64,000 nucleotides of DNA from Burkholderiales bacterium (GTDB taxonomy: Bacteria; Pseudomonadota; Gammaproteobacteria; Burkholderiales; Burkholderiaceae_C). The position numbers and the translations under genes are program-made. Shown here piece after piece: positions 53,361 to 61,333 of this stretch (position 1 is the first letter of the stretch; every line of letters begins with the position of its first letter). A model generated the notes under the pieces. The model did not search any database and was not told the DNA's origin. It was given only the letters and a program-made list of their open reading frames with translations. The stretch covers positions 56,393 to 120,392 of the forward strand of contig JACRAZ010000025.1 of the NCBI GenBank assembly GCA_016213205.1, in the 5' to 3' direction.

Positions 53361-54115
53361 CAACGATCAGCCGTATCGAGTGGACCGAGCAAACCTGGAA
53401 TCCGACGGTCGGTTGCACCAAGATCTCGCCCGGCTGCAAGCACTGCTATGCCGAGGCGATGTCGCGGCGCCTGCAGGCCATGGGCACGCCGGGCTACGAA
53501 AACGGGTTCGCGCTGACGCTGCTGCCAGAGCGCCTCGAGGACCCGACCAAACGCAAGAAGCCCACGGTGTATTTCGTCAACTCCATGTCGGACCTCTTCC
53601 ATGAGAAGGTTCCGGACGAGTACATCGAGCGCGTCTTCGACGTCATACGGAAGACGCCGCAGCACACGTACCAGATCCTGACAAAGCGCGCGGCGCGCAT
53701 GGCACGCTTCTTCCGCACGCGTCACGTGCCACGCAATGCATGGATGGGCGTATCGGTCGAGGATCGGAAGTACGGTGTGCCGCGGATCGACCACCTTCGC
53801 AAAGTGCGAGCGTCGATTCGGTTCTTGTCGGTCGAGCCCTTACTGGAAGATGTCGGCCAGCTCGACCTCACGGACATCCACTGGGTGATCGTCGGTGGCG
53901 AATCGGGACCGAAAGCTCGGCCGATGCAAAGGGCATGGGCGCTGTCTGTTCAATACCAGTGCGAGGCGCAGGGGGTCGCTTTCTTCTTCAAGCAATGGGG
54001 CGGATGGGGAGCCGACGGAAAGAAGCGCGCGAAGAGCGCCAACGGCCGGCTGCTGGACGGACGCACCTGGGACGAGATGCCATCCGGCGTCACGGAGCGG
54101 CTGCCTGCGCCATGA
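53357..54115 (+). CDS. DUF5131 / phage Gp37-Gp68 three-cysteine protein
   Basis: 252 residues. The N-terminus IEWTEQTWNPTVGC, then SPGCKHCYAE places Cys20, Cys27 and Cys30 in a C-x6-C-x2-C motif reminiscent of radical-SAM iron-sulfur sites, though not the standard CxxxCxxC. Later VEDRKYGVPRIDHLR and VIVGGESGPKARPMQ are family hallmarks. The biochemical role is unknown. It is coupled by an ATGA overlap to the LexA-like repressor and is followed by the second TcmP. Confidence 0.93.
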   Translation: MTTISRIEWTEQTWNPTVGCTKISPGCKHCYAEAMSRRLQAMGTPGYENGFALTLLPERLEDPTKRKKPTVYFVNSMSDLFHEKVPDEYIERVFDVIRKTPQHTYQILTKRAARMARFFRTRHVPRNAWMGVSVEDRKYGVPRIDHLRKVRASIRFLSVEPLLEDVGQLDLTDIHWVIVGGESGPKARPMQRAWALSVQYQCEAQGVAFFFKQWGGWGADGKKRAKSANGRLLDGRTWDEMPSGVTERLPAP

Positions 54116-54210
54116 GGCTCGCAATGCGCGGGTTGCGCTACTCGACGCGGCTCAGGCACATTTGAGCTTGGCAAGTCAATCTGCGATCGGGGAGGTCGCG
54201 ACGCCGGCAG

Positions 54211-55476
54211 ATGGCGATCAACCACTACGAATGGTCCTGGGGAGGGCCGCTTCCTGAACTGCTTCGCCACAGTGAGGTGAAGCATGCGCTGCTGCGCGAC
54301 TATCTCGTCGAGTATTTCCTGACGCTGGTGTCGTCGCCTCATCAGGACCGCATCCAGCTGACCGTGGTGGACGGCTTCTGCGGTGGCGGCCGGTACCGCA
54401 ACGGTGCCGGCGCAGCCGTTCCGGGATCGCCCATCGTCATCCTCGAGGCACTCAAAGAGGCGAAGGCGCGCGTGCTGCACGAGCAGCAGCGGCGCAAGCC
54501 CATCGAGTTTGACGTCAAGCTCGTGTGCATCGATGCGGACGCGTCGGCCGTGAACCATCTGCGGCATGTCCTTGAGGACCATGGCTACGGTGATCAACTG
54601 CGCTCAGGCGCGATCGAGACGCTCGTCGGGGAGTTCGCCGGCAAGGCCGAGGCCGTCATCGCGGAAGCCCATCGCCGTTCACCCAAAGCTGGCCGGGCCA
54701 TCTTCGTGCTGGACCAGTATGGGTACGACAAGGTCCCACTGTCCGTGATGAAGCAGATCTTCGGCGTCCTCAAGCGCGCCGAAGCTATCCTGACCTTCAA
54801 CGTCGACTCGCTGATCAACTTCCTGAGCGACAAGAATGTTCGAGACTTCGAGCGCAAGACCGGCGTCATGGGCGCCATCACGGCAGCCGACATGGACAAG
54901 GCGCTGCGTGGGCCTGCTTGGCGGCTTCGAGTGCAGGCCGGGCTGTACCAGAAGATCACCCAGGGGTCGGGTGCTGGCTACTTCACCCCCTTCTTTGTGC
55001 GACCCGAACGTGGCCACGGCGACTTCTGGTTGCTGCACCTGTCGCAGCACTGGAAGGCGCGCGACGTGATGGCCGACGCGCACTGGAAGCACCACAACCA
55101 CTTCGTGCACTATGGGCGCGCCGGCTTCGACATGCTGAGCACCGGCTACGCGGCTCGCATCGATGACGATGCAAGACCCCAGGCAGCCTTCGAGTTCGAT
55201 GACGTCGCCTCGACCGCCAGCCAGGATGAGATGCTGATGCAGATCCCGCAGGTGTTGGCACAGCATCGTGCCGGCATCCCGTTCAAGCAGTTCTTTGTCG
55301 AACGAGTGAACACGACGCCGGCGACTGAGGCCATGGTGGAGCGAGCTGTTCTGCAGTTGGTGCGTGACCGGCAGGTGCTGGTTATTGGCCCAGATGGCAG
55401 TCAGCGAAACGTGAGGACCGCATTGAAGCCCGACCACGTGATCAAGTTGCCAGACCAGAGGGCGTTTTCGTTCTAG
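54211..55476 (+). CDS. Three-Cys-motif partner protein TcmP (second copy)
   Basis: 421 residues. The N-terminal 250 residues show the same methyltransferase-like plan as the copy at 51810: LTVVDGFCGGGRYRNG, LVCIDADASAVNHL and FVLDQYGYDKVPLS. A C-terminal extension of about 150 residues (HHNHFVHYGRAGFDML onward) may be a winged-helix region. TcmP proteins occur with DUF5131 proteins. The two TcmP copies flanking one DUF5131 are only distantly alike. The gene ends 8 bases from the convergent integrase. Confidence 0.9.
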   Translation: MAINHYEWSWGGPLPELLRHSEVKHALLRDYLVEYFLTLVSSPHQDRIQLTVVDGFCGGGRYRNGAGAAVPGSPIVILEALKEAKARVLHEQQRRKPIEFDVKLVCIDADASAVNHLRHVLEDHGYGDQLRSGAIETLVGEFAGKAEAVIAEAHRRSPKAGRAIFVLDQYGYDKVPLSVMKQIFGVLKRAEAILTFNVDSLINFLSDKNVRDFERKTGVMGAITAADMDKALRGPAWRLRVQAGLYQKITQGSGAGYFTPFFVRPERGHGDFWLLHLSQHWKARDVMADAHWKHHNHFVHYGRAGFDMLSTGYAARIDDDARPQAAFEFDDVASTASQDEMLMQIPQVLAQHRAGIPFKQFFVERVNTTPATEAMVERAVLQLVRDRQVLVIGPDGSQRNVRTALKPDHVIKLPDQRAFSF

Positions 55477-55484
55477 TCGAAGAG

Positions 55485-57038
55485 TCAAGACCGCAACCCA
55501 TGGAGCGCCGAGGCATCGTGCGTGGGCGAGTCTGCCGACTTGAGGGCCATCGACGTGCCGGGCTGCTGCTCAGGGATTGAGCAACTTGGGTTCGGCAGTG
55601 CGCCGTCGTTCAAGATGGCGTCGAGTCGGTCGCCCAGACGGCGCCACGCGGCGCGCTTCTCGTCCGCATATTCGTGGTGAAGGTAGTGGCGCCGCACCTT
55701 GGGTCCCGGCAGCTTGTGATTCTGGCATCTGTCGATCGTGTCCAGCGCGATACCCATCGCCTGCATGAGCGTGGCACCGGTGCGGCGGAGGTCGTGTGGC
55801 GTCCACTCGCCCCGTTCGCCGTTGGCAAGCACGAGGGAATCGTCGTGCTTCCGATGATCAAATGAACCGTCGCGCTGCATGAAGCGCACTTGCCTATCAC
55901 CGACCTGCTTGCTGACGCTCTTCTCATACACGTGGTTCGTGGGTGGAGCGGCACCCTCTCGAACTCGCCCCTTTGACCGCGCCGGGAAGCACCACTGCGT
56001 ATGCCCCGTCAGCTTATGGAGCTCCTTGAACTGGCGCAGCGCAAATGGCGAGAGGTAGACGATCATCGCGACCTTTGTCTTCGTGTTGGCGGCCGGCAAG
56101 AACCATTCGCTCATGTCGAGGTCGACGTCCTTCCACGCCGCCTTCAGCGTCTCGCCGGCGCGGCAAAGGGTTGAGAGCATGATCCAGAGTGCCAGCTCGC
56201 TCTCGCGCTTCAGTGGCCGTGCACCTTGGTGGCGTCGGCCTGCTGGCAGCGATTCGTACGCCTGGCGCTGGCGCAGCAGGATGTTGTGAAGTTCGCGGAT
56301 CTCGGCTTCCGAAAGGACCCGCTCACGAATGCCCTCCTCGTAGTCGTCGTTGACCACTTGGCGCGCATCGACAAGGTCTGCGGGGTTGCCGTCACGAATG
56401 AGGGTTCGCCACGGATTGCGTGACATTGACCAGCGGTAAAGCTGGCGCAGCTCGCTGAGCATGCGTTGCGCAGTGCGCCCAACGCCGCGTTCGCGGCCGA
56501 CACGGCGCAAGACGCTGCGCAGATCATTGTCATCCACGAGGCGGACCGGTTTGTCGCCAATGAAGGGAACGACATCCTTCTCGAATGTTCGCTTGAGCTC
56601 GGCGTTGCCGTCGTCGCGTGACACGCCGTCTGCCAACCACGCCTCGAACATCGCGCGGAACGAAAGATCCTCTGATTCCCGCCGACGAGCTTCGGCAAGC
56701 GTAGCTTCTATCTGCGCTTGCGATTCGACGCGAGTCACCTTCTTGTGGTCGTTTGGATTGATGCCCTTCTTGACCAGCTGGCGAGCCTTATCGCGCTCTT
56801 CGCGTATCTCGGCCATGGATACGGCTGGCCAGGTGCCGCACTGGTACCAAGCGACCTTGCCTTCCCATTTGAAAGCGCTCTTGAAGCGAACGGAGATCGC
56901 GCCGCCCGAAGACACGCGGACCTCGCCCGACAGCCCGTCACCATCGGCGAGTGTGTCACCCTGCCAACTCGTGGGGATGGACTTGAGTTCGGCGGCGGTC
57001 CACCGGGATCCCTTTCCGCTCTTTGGGTATCGAGTCAT
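55485..57038 (-). CDS. Tyrosine site-specific integrase
   Basis: 517 residues. An N-terminal DUF4102-like arm-binding region (about 1-110) is followed by a SAM-like core-binding domain and the catalytic domain. Active residues are Arg in LCRAGETLKAAW, the HDLRRTGAT box, His in CQNHKLPG and the Tyr in VRRHYLHHEY. It catalyses element integration and excision. An AlpA-like gene starts upstream on the same strand. No integrase lies next to tRNA-Asp, so whether this protein acts there is open. Confidence 0.93.
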   Translation of the reverse strand: MTRYPKSGKGSRWTAAELKSIPTSWQGDTLADGDGLSGEVRVSSGGAISVRFKSAFKWEGKVAWYQCGTWPAVSMAEIREERDKARQLVKKGINPNDHKKVTRVESQAQIEATLAEARRRESEDLSFRAMFEAWLADGVSRDDGNAELKRTFEKDVVPFIGDKPVRLVDDNDLRSVLRRVGRERGVGRTAQRMLSELRQLYRWSMSRNPWRTLIRDGNPADLVDARQVVNDDYEEGIRERVLSEAEIRELHNILLRQRQAYESLPAGRRHQGARPLKRESELALWIMLSTLCRAGETLKAAWKDVDLDMSEWFLPAANTKTKVAMIVYLSPFALRQFKELHKLTGHTQWCFPARSKGRVREGAAPPTNHVYEKSVSKQVGDRQVRFMQRDGSFDHRKHDDSLVLANGERGEWTPHDLRRTGATLMQAMGIALDTIDRCQNHKLPGPKVRRHYLHHEYADEKRAAWRRLGDRLDAILNDGALPNPSCSIPEQQPGTSMALKSADSPTHDASALHGLRS

Positions 57039-57092
57039 TGATGACTACCGCAGGCAAAGGTTTGAGAAGCGCGGGATGACGGTGCGAACCGT

Positions 57093-57431
57093 CTAGCTGG
57101 TCTCGCCGCGACTTGCGGCGAGTCGCTCGATCCATCGCGTGATCTCGACATCGATCCACGCGCTCGCAGAGCCGACCTTGACCGGTCGCGGAAACTTGCC
57201 GGCCTTGATCAGCTCGTACACCGCGGTTCGGCCCATGCCGACACGTTCTTGCACGGCAGGAAGCCTGATCAGCCTTGCCTCACCGAGAGGGGTGTCTGTT
57301 TGAGCGGCGGCTTCATCGCTGCCTGCGGTGATGCGGTTGTCGGTCCGATCCCCGCGTCGAGCAGGCAGGTGGCGTGCTCCGCGTTGAGCGGAACGATCCT
57401 CCAGGGGCTGGGAGGACAGCAGTTGGTCCAT
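57093..57431 (-). CDS. AlpA-family excisionase/regulator
   Basis: 112 residues from ATG 57431, which has CGGAGG 5 bases upstream; longer starts are less likely. The C-terminal 65 residues are a MerR-like helix-turn-helix of the AlpA type: LIRLPAVQERVGMGRTAVYELIKAG, then KFPRPVKVGSASAWIDVEITRWI. The N-terminal half is low-complexity. AlpA proteins act as excisionases or activators of integrase genes. It lies 54 bases upstream of the integrase. Confidence 0.9.
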   Translation of the reverse strand: MDQLLSSQPLEDRSAQRGARHLPARRGDRTDNRITAGSDEAAAQTDTPLGEARLIRLPAVQERVGMGRTAVYELIKAGKFPRPVKVGSASAWIDVEITRWIERLAASRGETS

Positions 57432-58035
57432 GGCGACCTCCGATGTCTGTGATGGGTGCCGAACGGCCGCTCGCAAGGAGCCGCCGGGTAGTTGGCAGCA
57501 CACCGAGCGCGTCAGCAGGGGTGAACGGGAACGGACGGCGACACCGCCATCGCGACGCACGGGGAAGTTGAGTGCGCCGGGAAGGGCTCAGCGGTGCGCT
57601 GTTGCTGGATTCATGCTCGGGACGCTAGGACCCAAGACCTGCCGGTGCGATGCAACCGGCGCCTCTGCGGAGGTCAATGCTTGTGCGGGTCACGACCGCT
57701 AACGGCTGCAATGTTGAGGCAGCACTCATCGACATCACATCGAGACGGGAGACGTGAGTCTCGATGTGCGCCGGAGCCATCTTAAGCGCAAGCCCCCCCG
57801 GCGCGTCAAGTGCGCTTCGAGGAGATTCCCGTTGGGAGCGGCCATAACCGTCGGTGGCCTGCTGGTCGGAGCCAGGCGGTGGAGCGTGACGCGTTTGAAG
57901 TTCGACTTTCCGGGTGTTCGCCGCTTGTTGATAAGGCCCAATATCAACGAGCGCAAAAAACTCTGCCAAATCGCCACCCCCGGCCGGACTGTGCGCCAAG
58001 TGGTTGTTGGGCAACGTGATTCGGGAGCGGTGTCT
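57432..58035. other. Intergenic region with an 11-bp inverted repeat
   Basis: About 600 bases between divergent alpA and the DUF7673-like gene. Frames here are open but lack ribosome sites. The distinct feature is a perfect inverted repeat, CACATCGAGAC (57736-57746) and GTCTCGATGTG (57758-57768), with an 11-base spacer. It lacks a T-run, so a protein-binding or recombination site is more likely than a terminator. Confidence 0.5.
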
Positions 58036-58719
58036 ATGACGCGATGTGGTCCCCGCCGATCGATCGGCGACCGTGCCGGCCTCGAGGAGGATGGCTTCGA
58101 AGCACTTCAGCGGCTGTACGCGGAGGCGTTCAGCGACGAGCAAGAGAAGGGCAGCGTGTGCGCGCGCCTGCTGCTGGGGCTGTACAACGGCGGTCGCTTT
58201 CCGTTCGACCTCACTGACCTGCGCACGCTGCCCGCGGAGCTCTTCGAGGACGCGATGCTGGTGCTGCTCATGGACGCCCGTGTCACGCGCCAAGAGGTCC
58301 ACCAATACTTCGCGCAAGGGTCCAAGAAGTTCGAGGACTTGGTCAGCGACTACCGCGTCATCGATGTGCAGCGGCTGAGAAGCGGCGGGGATGGTGCTCC
58401 GCGGCCGCCGGCCGAAAGAGGCACCCTGTGCCACGACGACCACGTCAGTGCCCAGCTGGTGACCTATGGTGACGCACCGGGCTATCGCGACGTCACGCTG
58501 ACGCTCGACTGCGAGGTGGTGGGCGAGCAGCGGCATGCGGTCGGCCCGGTGCGGCTGGCGGTCCATCTCAACGGCAAGGACGCGGTGGCGGTGCTGCAGC
58601 ACATCCAGCGGGTGAATGCCTTCGCTTGGCGGAGGGGTGACCGCGGTCCTCTCGATCTGCAGCCGGGGGAGCGCCGCCCGGCCTGGCTCGACCGGGCGCC
58701 GTCTTCATCGCTGGCCTAA
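58036..58719 (+). CDS. DUF7673-like conserved mobile-element protein
   Basis: 227 residues. ATG 58036 is chosen because CGGGAGCGG precedes it; upstream open frame looks non-coding. The central part (EEDGFEALQRLYAEAFSDEQ, then ARLLLGLYNGGRFPFDLTDLRTLPAELFEDAMLVL) is a helical domain I associate with DUF7673 proteins found on plasmids and integrative elements of beta/gammaproteobacteria. Function is unknown. It precedes the large integrase gene by about 170 bases. Confidence 0.65.
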   Translation: MTRCGPRRSIGDRAGLEEDGFEALQRLYAEAFSDEQEKGSVCARLLLGLYNGGRFPFDLTDLRTLPAELFEDAMLVLLMDARVTRQEVHQYFAQGSKKFEDLVSDYRVIDVQRLRSGGDGAPRPPAERGTLCHDDHVSAQLVTYGDAPGYRDVTLTLDCEVVGEQRHAVGPVRLAVHLNGKDAVAVLQHIQRVNAFAWRRGDRGPLDLQPGERRPAWLDRAPSSSLA

Positions 58720-58888
58720 CGGAGGCCTAACGGCATGTCGGGGATCGTTTCGTGCGCCGCCATTCGTGACGGCAAGCACTCGGACGATTTCGCCCACAGG
58801 CGTGCAGCTACCTGCTCACGGTCGGATCCGCCCCTGCTGCTCGGCATCGCCGAGCAGTCTCGGTGACCTGCACAGAGCCTCCGAGAGA

Positions 58889-60904
58889 ATGGCCAGGCCG
58901 GCAGCGCACCATCGCAAGCTGAACGCCGCGCACTTCGCCTTCATGCGGGGCCTGGTGCAGGGCTTGCCATTGCGGGAGATGTGGGAGCGATACCTGCAGG
59001 GGGAGGGTAGTTCGTCCGATCTCCGCGTCGTCCGGTCGACCATCGCCTGGATCCGGGACGCTTTCGCCGCGGCAGCGCGGCGCGAGGCCCGCTTCGGCAC
59101 GGCGCGGCTGGTGCTGATCGACGCTGAGCAGTTGCCAGAGGATCTGCAGGCGATGCCGTCGCTTGAGGAGTTCGCCGAAAGCCGCGGCCTGGAGGACTTC
59201 TCGCAAGCGGAGCAGATCGAAGCATTCGAGACCGAGTTCGGCAAAGCCAGCCAGCACCGGTCTCGACGCTCGCGCATCGTTCAGAAGCAGCTCGAGGCCT
59301 TGCGCTGGCTCGAGGGCCTTGTTTCGCAGCCGCCGGGACCGGGCGACTCCGTCTGCGCATGGCTGAATCCGACCATTGCGCGCCGTCTGGAGGGTGCCGG
59401 CATCTTCACCTTGGCGCAGCTGGTTGAGCGGGTGAATGGACTGGGACAGGGATGGGCGCGGTCAATCGCTGGCGTCGGCAAGGCGAAGGGCGATCGTGTC
59501 GTGGCCTGGCTGCTGGCCAATGAGGATGCGATCGGCATGCCGATCGGTCGCCACGTGCAGCGGCGTAGGACGGATCTGCTCAGGCAGGAGCTGGCCAGGG
59601 TCGTGGCGCCGGCGACCGACATCCGGCCACTCGAAAAGCTGGTGGTCCCTGCGGAACTCGATGGCACCCAAGGCCTCTTCCGCCGCCCGCAGGCTCACTG
59701 CCTGATCGACGCTTCCAACGACTACGCGGCGCTGCTAACGTGGCTGCAGTCCAAGGCGAGCTTGACGCCGGAGCAGCGAGCGGCCTGCAAGGCGCGGCGC
59801 AGAGGTCGGGACACGGGTGTCGATGGAGTCGCCGAGTGGCTTGGCTTCCTGTCCCACACGCAGCGCGCCTACAGGAAGGAAGCAGAACGCTTCCTGTTGT
59901 GGGCCGTGGTCGAACGGCGCAAGCCGCTGTCGTCGATGGCGACGGAGGACTGCATCGCTTACCGGGACTTCATCGCTGACCCGCAGCCGCGTGCCCGGTG
60001 GTGTGCGCCGCGCAATCGCGAACGGTGGTCGCCACTGTGGCGGCCCTTCGAGAAGCCGCTAAACGCAACGTCTCGGCGCTTCACGGTCACTGTCTTGAAG
60101 AACCTCTATGCCTTCTGGGCGGACAAGAACTACGTGATGGGTAACCCGTGGACCGGCGTGACGGTGCCGCGGTCGTCGGAGCCCCGGATCAACACCGGCC
60201 GCAGCCTCACGATGGCGCAGTGGCGCTTCGCGCTGGGCCAAGCGAAACAACTACCCAAGACCTCGACCGGGGCACGACTGAGGTTTGCGCTGTCGCTGCT
60301 CTACGCCACCGGACTGCGGCTGTCCGAGGCGGTTGCCTCGAAGGTGGACGCGCTGGAGTGGGTGGAGTACCCCCCCGACGAGGAAGATCAGGATCACGTG
60401 AAGGGATGGCTCTTGAACGTGCTCGGCAAGGGCGGCCGGTTGCGACAGGTTCCCGTTCCTCTCGAGGTCATTTCCGAGCTCGCTGCGTACCTCACATCCC
60501 GTGGCCTCCACTCGGATCCAGAAGATCCTTCAAACGCTGGCGTCTTCCTGTTGGGGAAGGCCACCGATATCGCTGACCTGGCACCCAGCCTGCAGCCGGC
60601 GGGAGGCGTGGACGTGAAGGCCGGTATCGTCGCCAACACGCTGTACGACCAGCTCAAGCGGTTCTTCGAAGATTGCGGCTCGGTGCTGGGCGCAGATGGC
60701 GACTCCAAGGGGGCGGCCCAGTTTGCGAAGGCCAGCACGCATTGGTTGCGGCACACGCACGCGTCGCACTCCATCGCGCGCGGCACGCGCGTGGAGATTG
60801 AGCAGCAGATCCTGGGCCATGCTTCGCTGGCAACTACCACGGTCTACGTCACCACCGAGGGCAAGCGTCGCATGAAGGCTATCGCGTCTTTCTGGCGGCG
60901 CTGA
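58889..60904 (+). CDS. Large phage-type integrase with DUF3701 N-terminus
   Basis: 671 residues from ATG 58889 (GAGAG upstream). The N-terminal 330 residues include a DUF3701-type region with a helix-hairpin-helix-like stretch (GAGIFTLAQLVERVNGLG, then GVGKAKGDRVVAWLL). The C-terminal half is a tyrosine recombinase: Arg in YATGLRLSEAVA, HWLRHTHASHS, His in LGHASLATT and Tyr in TTVYVTTE. It is a second, unrelated recombinase in the island and runs toward the helicase gene. Confidence 0.92.
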   Translation: MARPAAHHRKLNAAHFAFMRGLVQGLPLREMWERYLQGEGSSSDLRVVRSTIAWIRDAFAAAARREARFGTARLVLIDAEQLPEDLQAMPSLEEFAESRGLEDFSQAEQIEAFETEFGKASQHRSRRSRIVQKQLEALRWLEGLVSQPPGPGDSVCAWLNPTIARRLEGAGIFTLAQLVERVNGLGQGWARSIAGVGKAKGDRVVAWLLANEDAIGMPIGRHVQRRRTDLLRQELARVVAPATDIRPLEKLVVPAELDGTQGLFRRPQAHCLIDASNDYAALLTWLQSKASLTPEQRAACKARRRGRDTGVDGVAEWLGFLSHTQRAYRKEAERFLLWAVVERRKPLSSMATEDCIAYRDFIADPQPRARWCAPRNRERWSPLWRPFEKPLNATSRRFTVTVLKNLYAFWADKNYVMGNPWTGVTVPRSSEPRINTGRSLTMAQWRFALGQAKQLPKTSTGARLRFALSLLYATGLRLSEAVASKVDALEWVEYPPDEEDQDHVKGWLLNVLGKGGRLRQVPVPLEVISELAAYLTSRGLHSDPEDPSNAGVFLLGKATDIADLAPSLQPAGGVDVKAGIVANTLYDQLKRFFEDCGSVLGADGDSKGAAQFAKASTHWLRHTHASHSIARGTRVEIEQQILGHASLATTTVYVTTEGKRRMKAIASFWRR

Positions 60905-61289
60905 GCGCGCGGTCATGTACCGCTACGATGAAGCAGTGCCGCGAGGGAGACAAGAGCATGAGCGAGATGCAGCATCGCAGTAGGCGGCGACATCGCCAAG
61001 ACTGCGCGTTCGGGTACCTCACCGTGGCGCCAATAGACGGTCATCTTGAGGCAAGGCATGCGACCGAGATTGATGCGCGCGTCGACCCATATCCCCCGGG
61101 CGACGTGGATGGCTCGACCAGGAATAAGACTGCGGTGGTGGTGGTTCGCCGGCTGCAGCGACGAAAGGCGGACATCGTCGAAGGAAGTCCACGGTAGCCG
61201 GATCGTCGTTGATCGATCCAGCTGTCGAGAAGTGTGCAACAGGGCAGCGGGTGCCAGGGCCGGACCTACGCGTTGGAAAGCAGTGAACC
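60905..61289. other. Gap between integrase and helicase terminator
   Basis: About 385 bases in which no gene is supported. Frames on both strands are open because of high GC but have no domain or ribosome-site support. Confidence 0.5.
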
Positions 61290-61321
61290 AAAGAAAAAGG
61301 CCCTCGCGAGGTGCGAGGGCC
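61290..61321 (-). terminator. Intrinsic terminator of the helicase gene
   Basis: 9-bp stem, GGCCCTCGC (61299-61307) with GCGAGGGCC (61313-61321), loop of 5. On the minus strand it is followed by TTTTTCTTT, a strong T-run. It lies 12 bases after the helicase stop. Confidence 0.9.
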
Positions 61322-61333
61322 TGAACGGTGTTG

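Noticed and set aside
53416..53448. Calling the DUF5131 protein a radical-SAM enzyme
   Set aside because: The cysteine spacing C-x6-C-x2-C is not the radical-SAM CxxxCxxC, so only a resemblance is stated.
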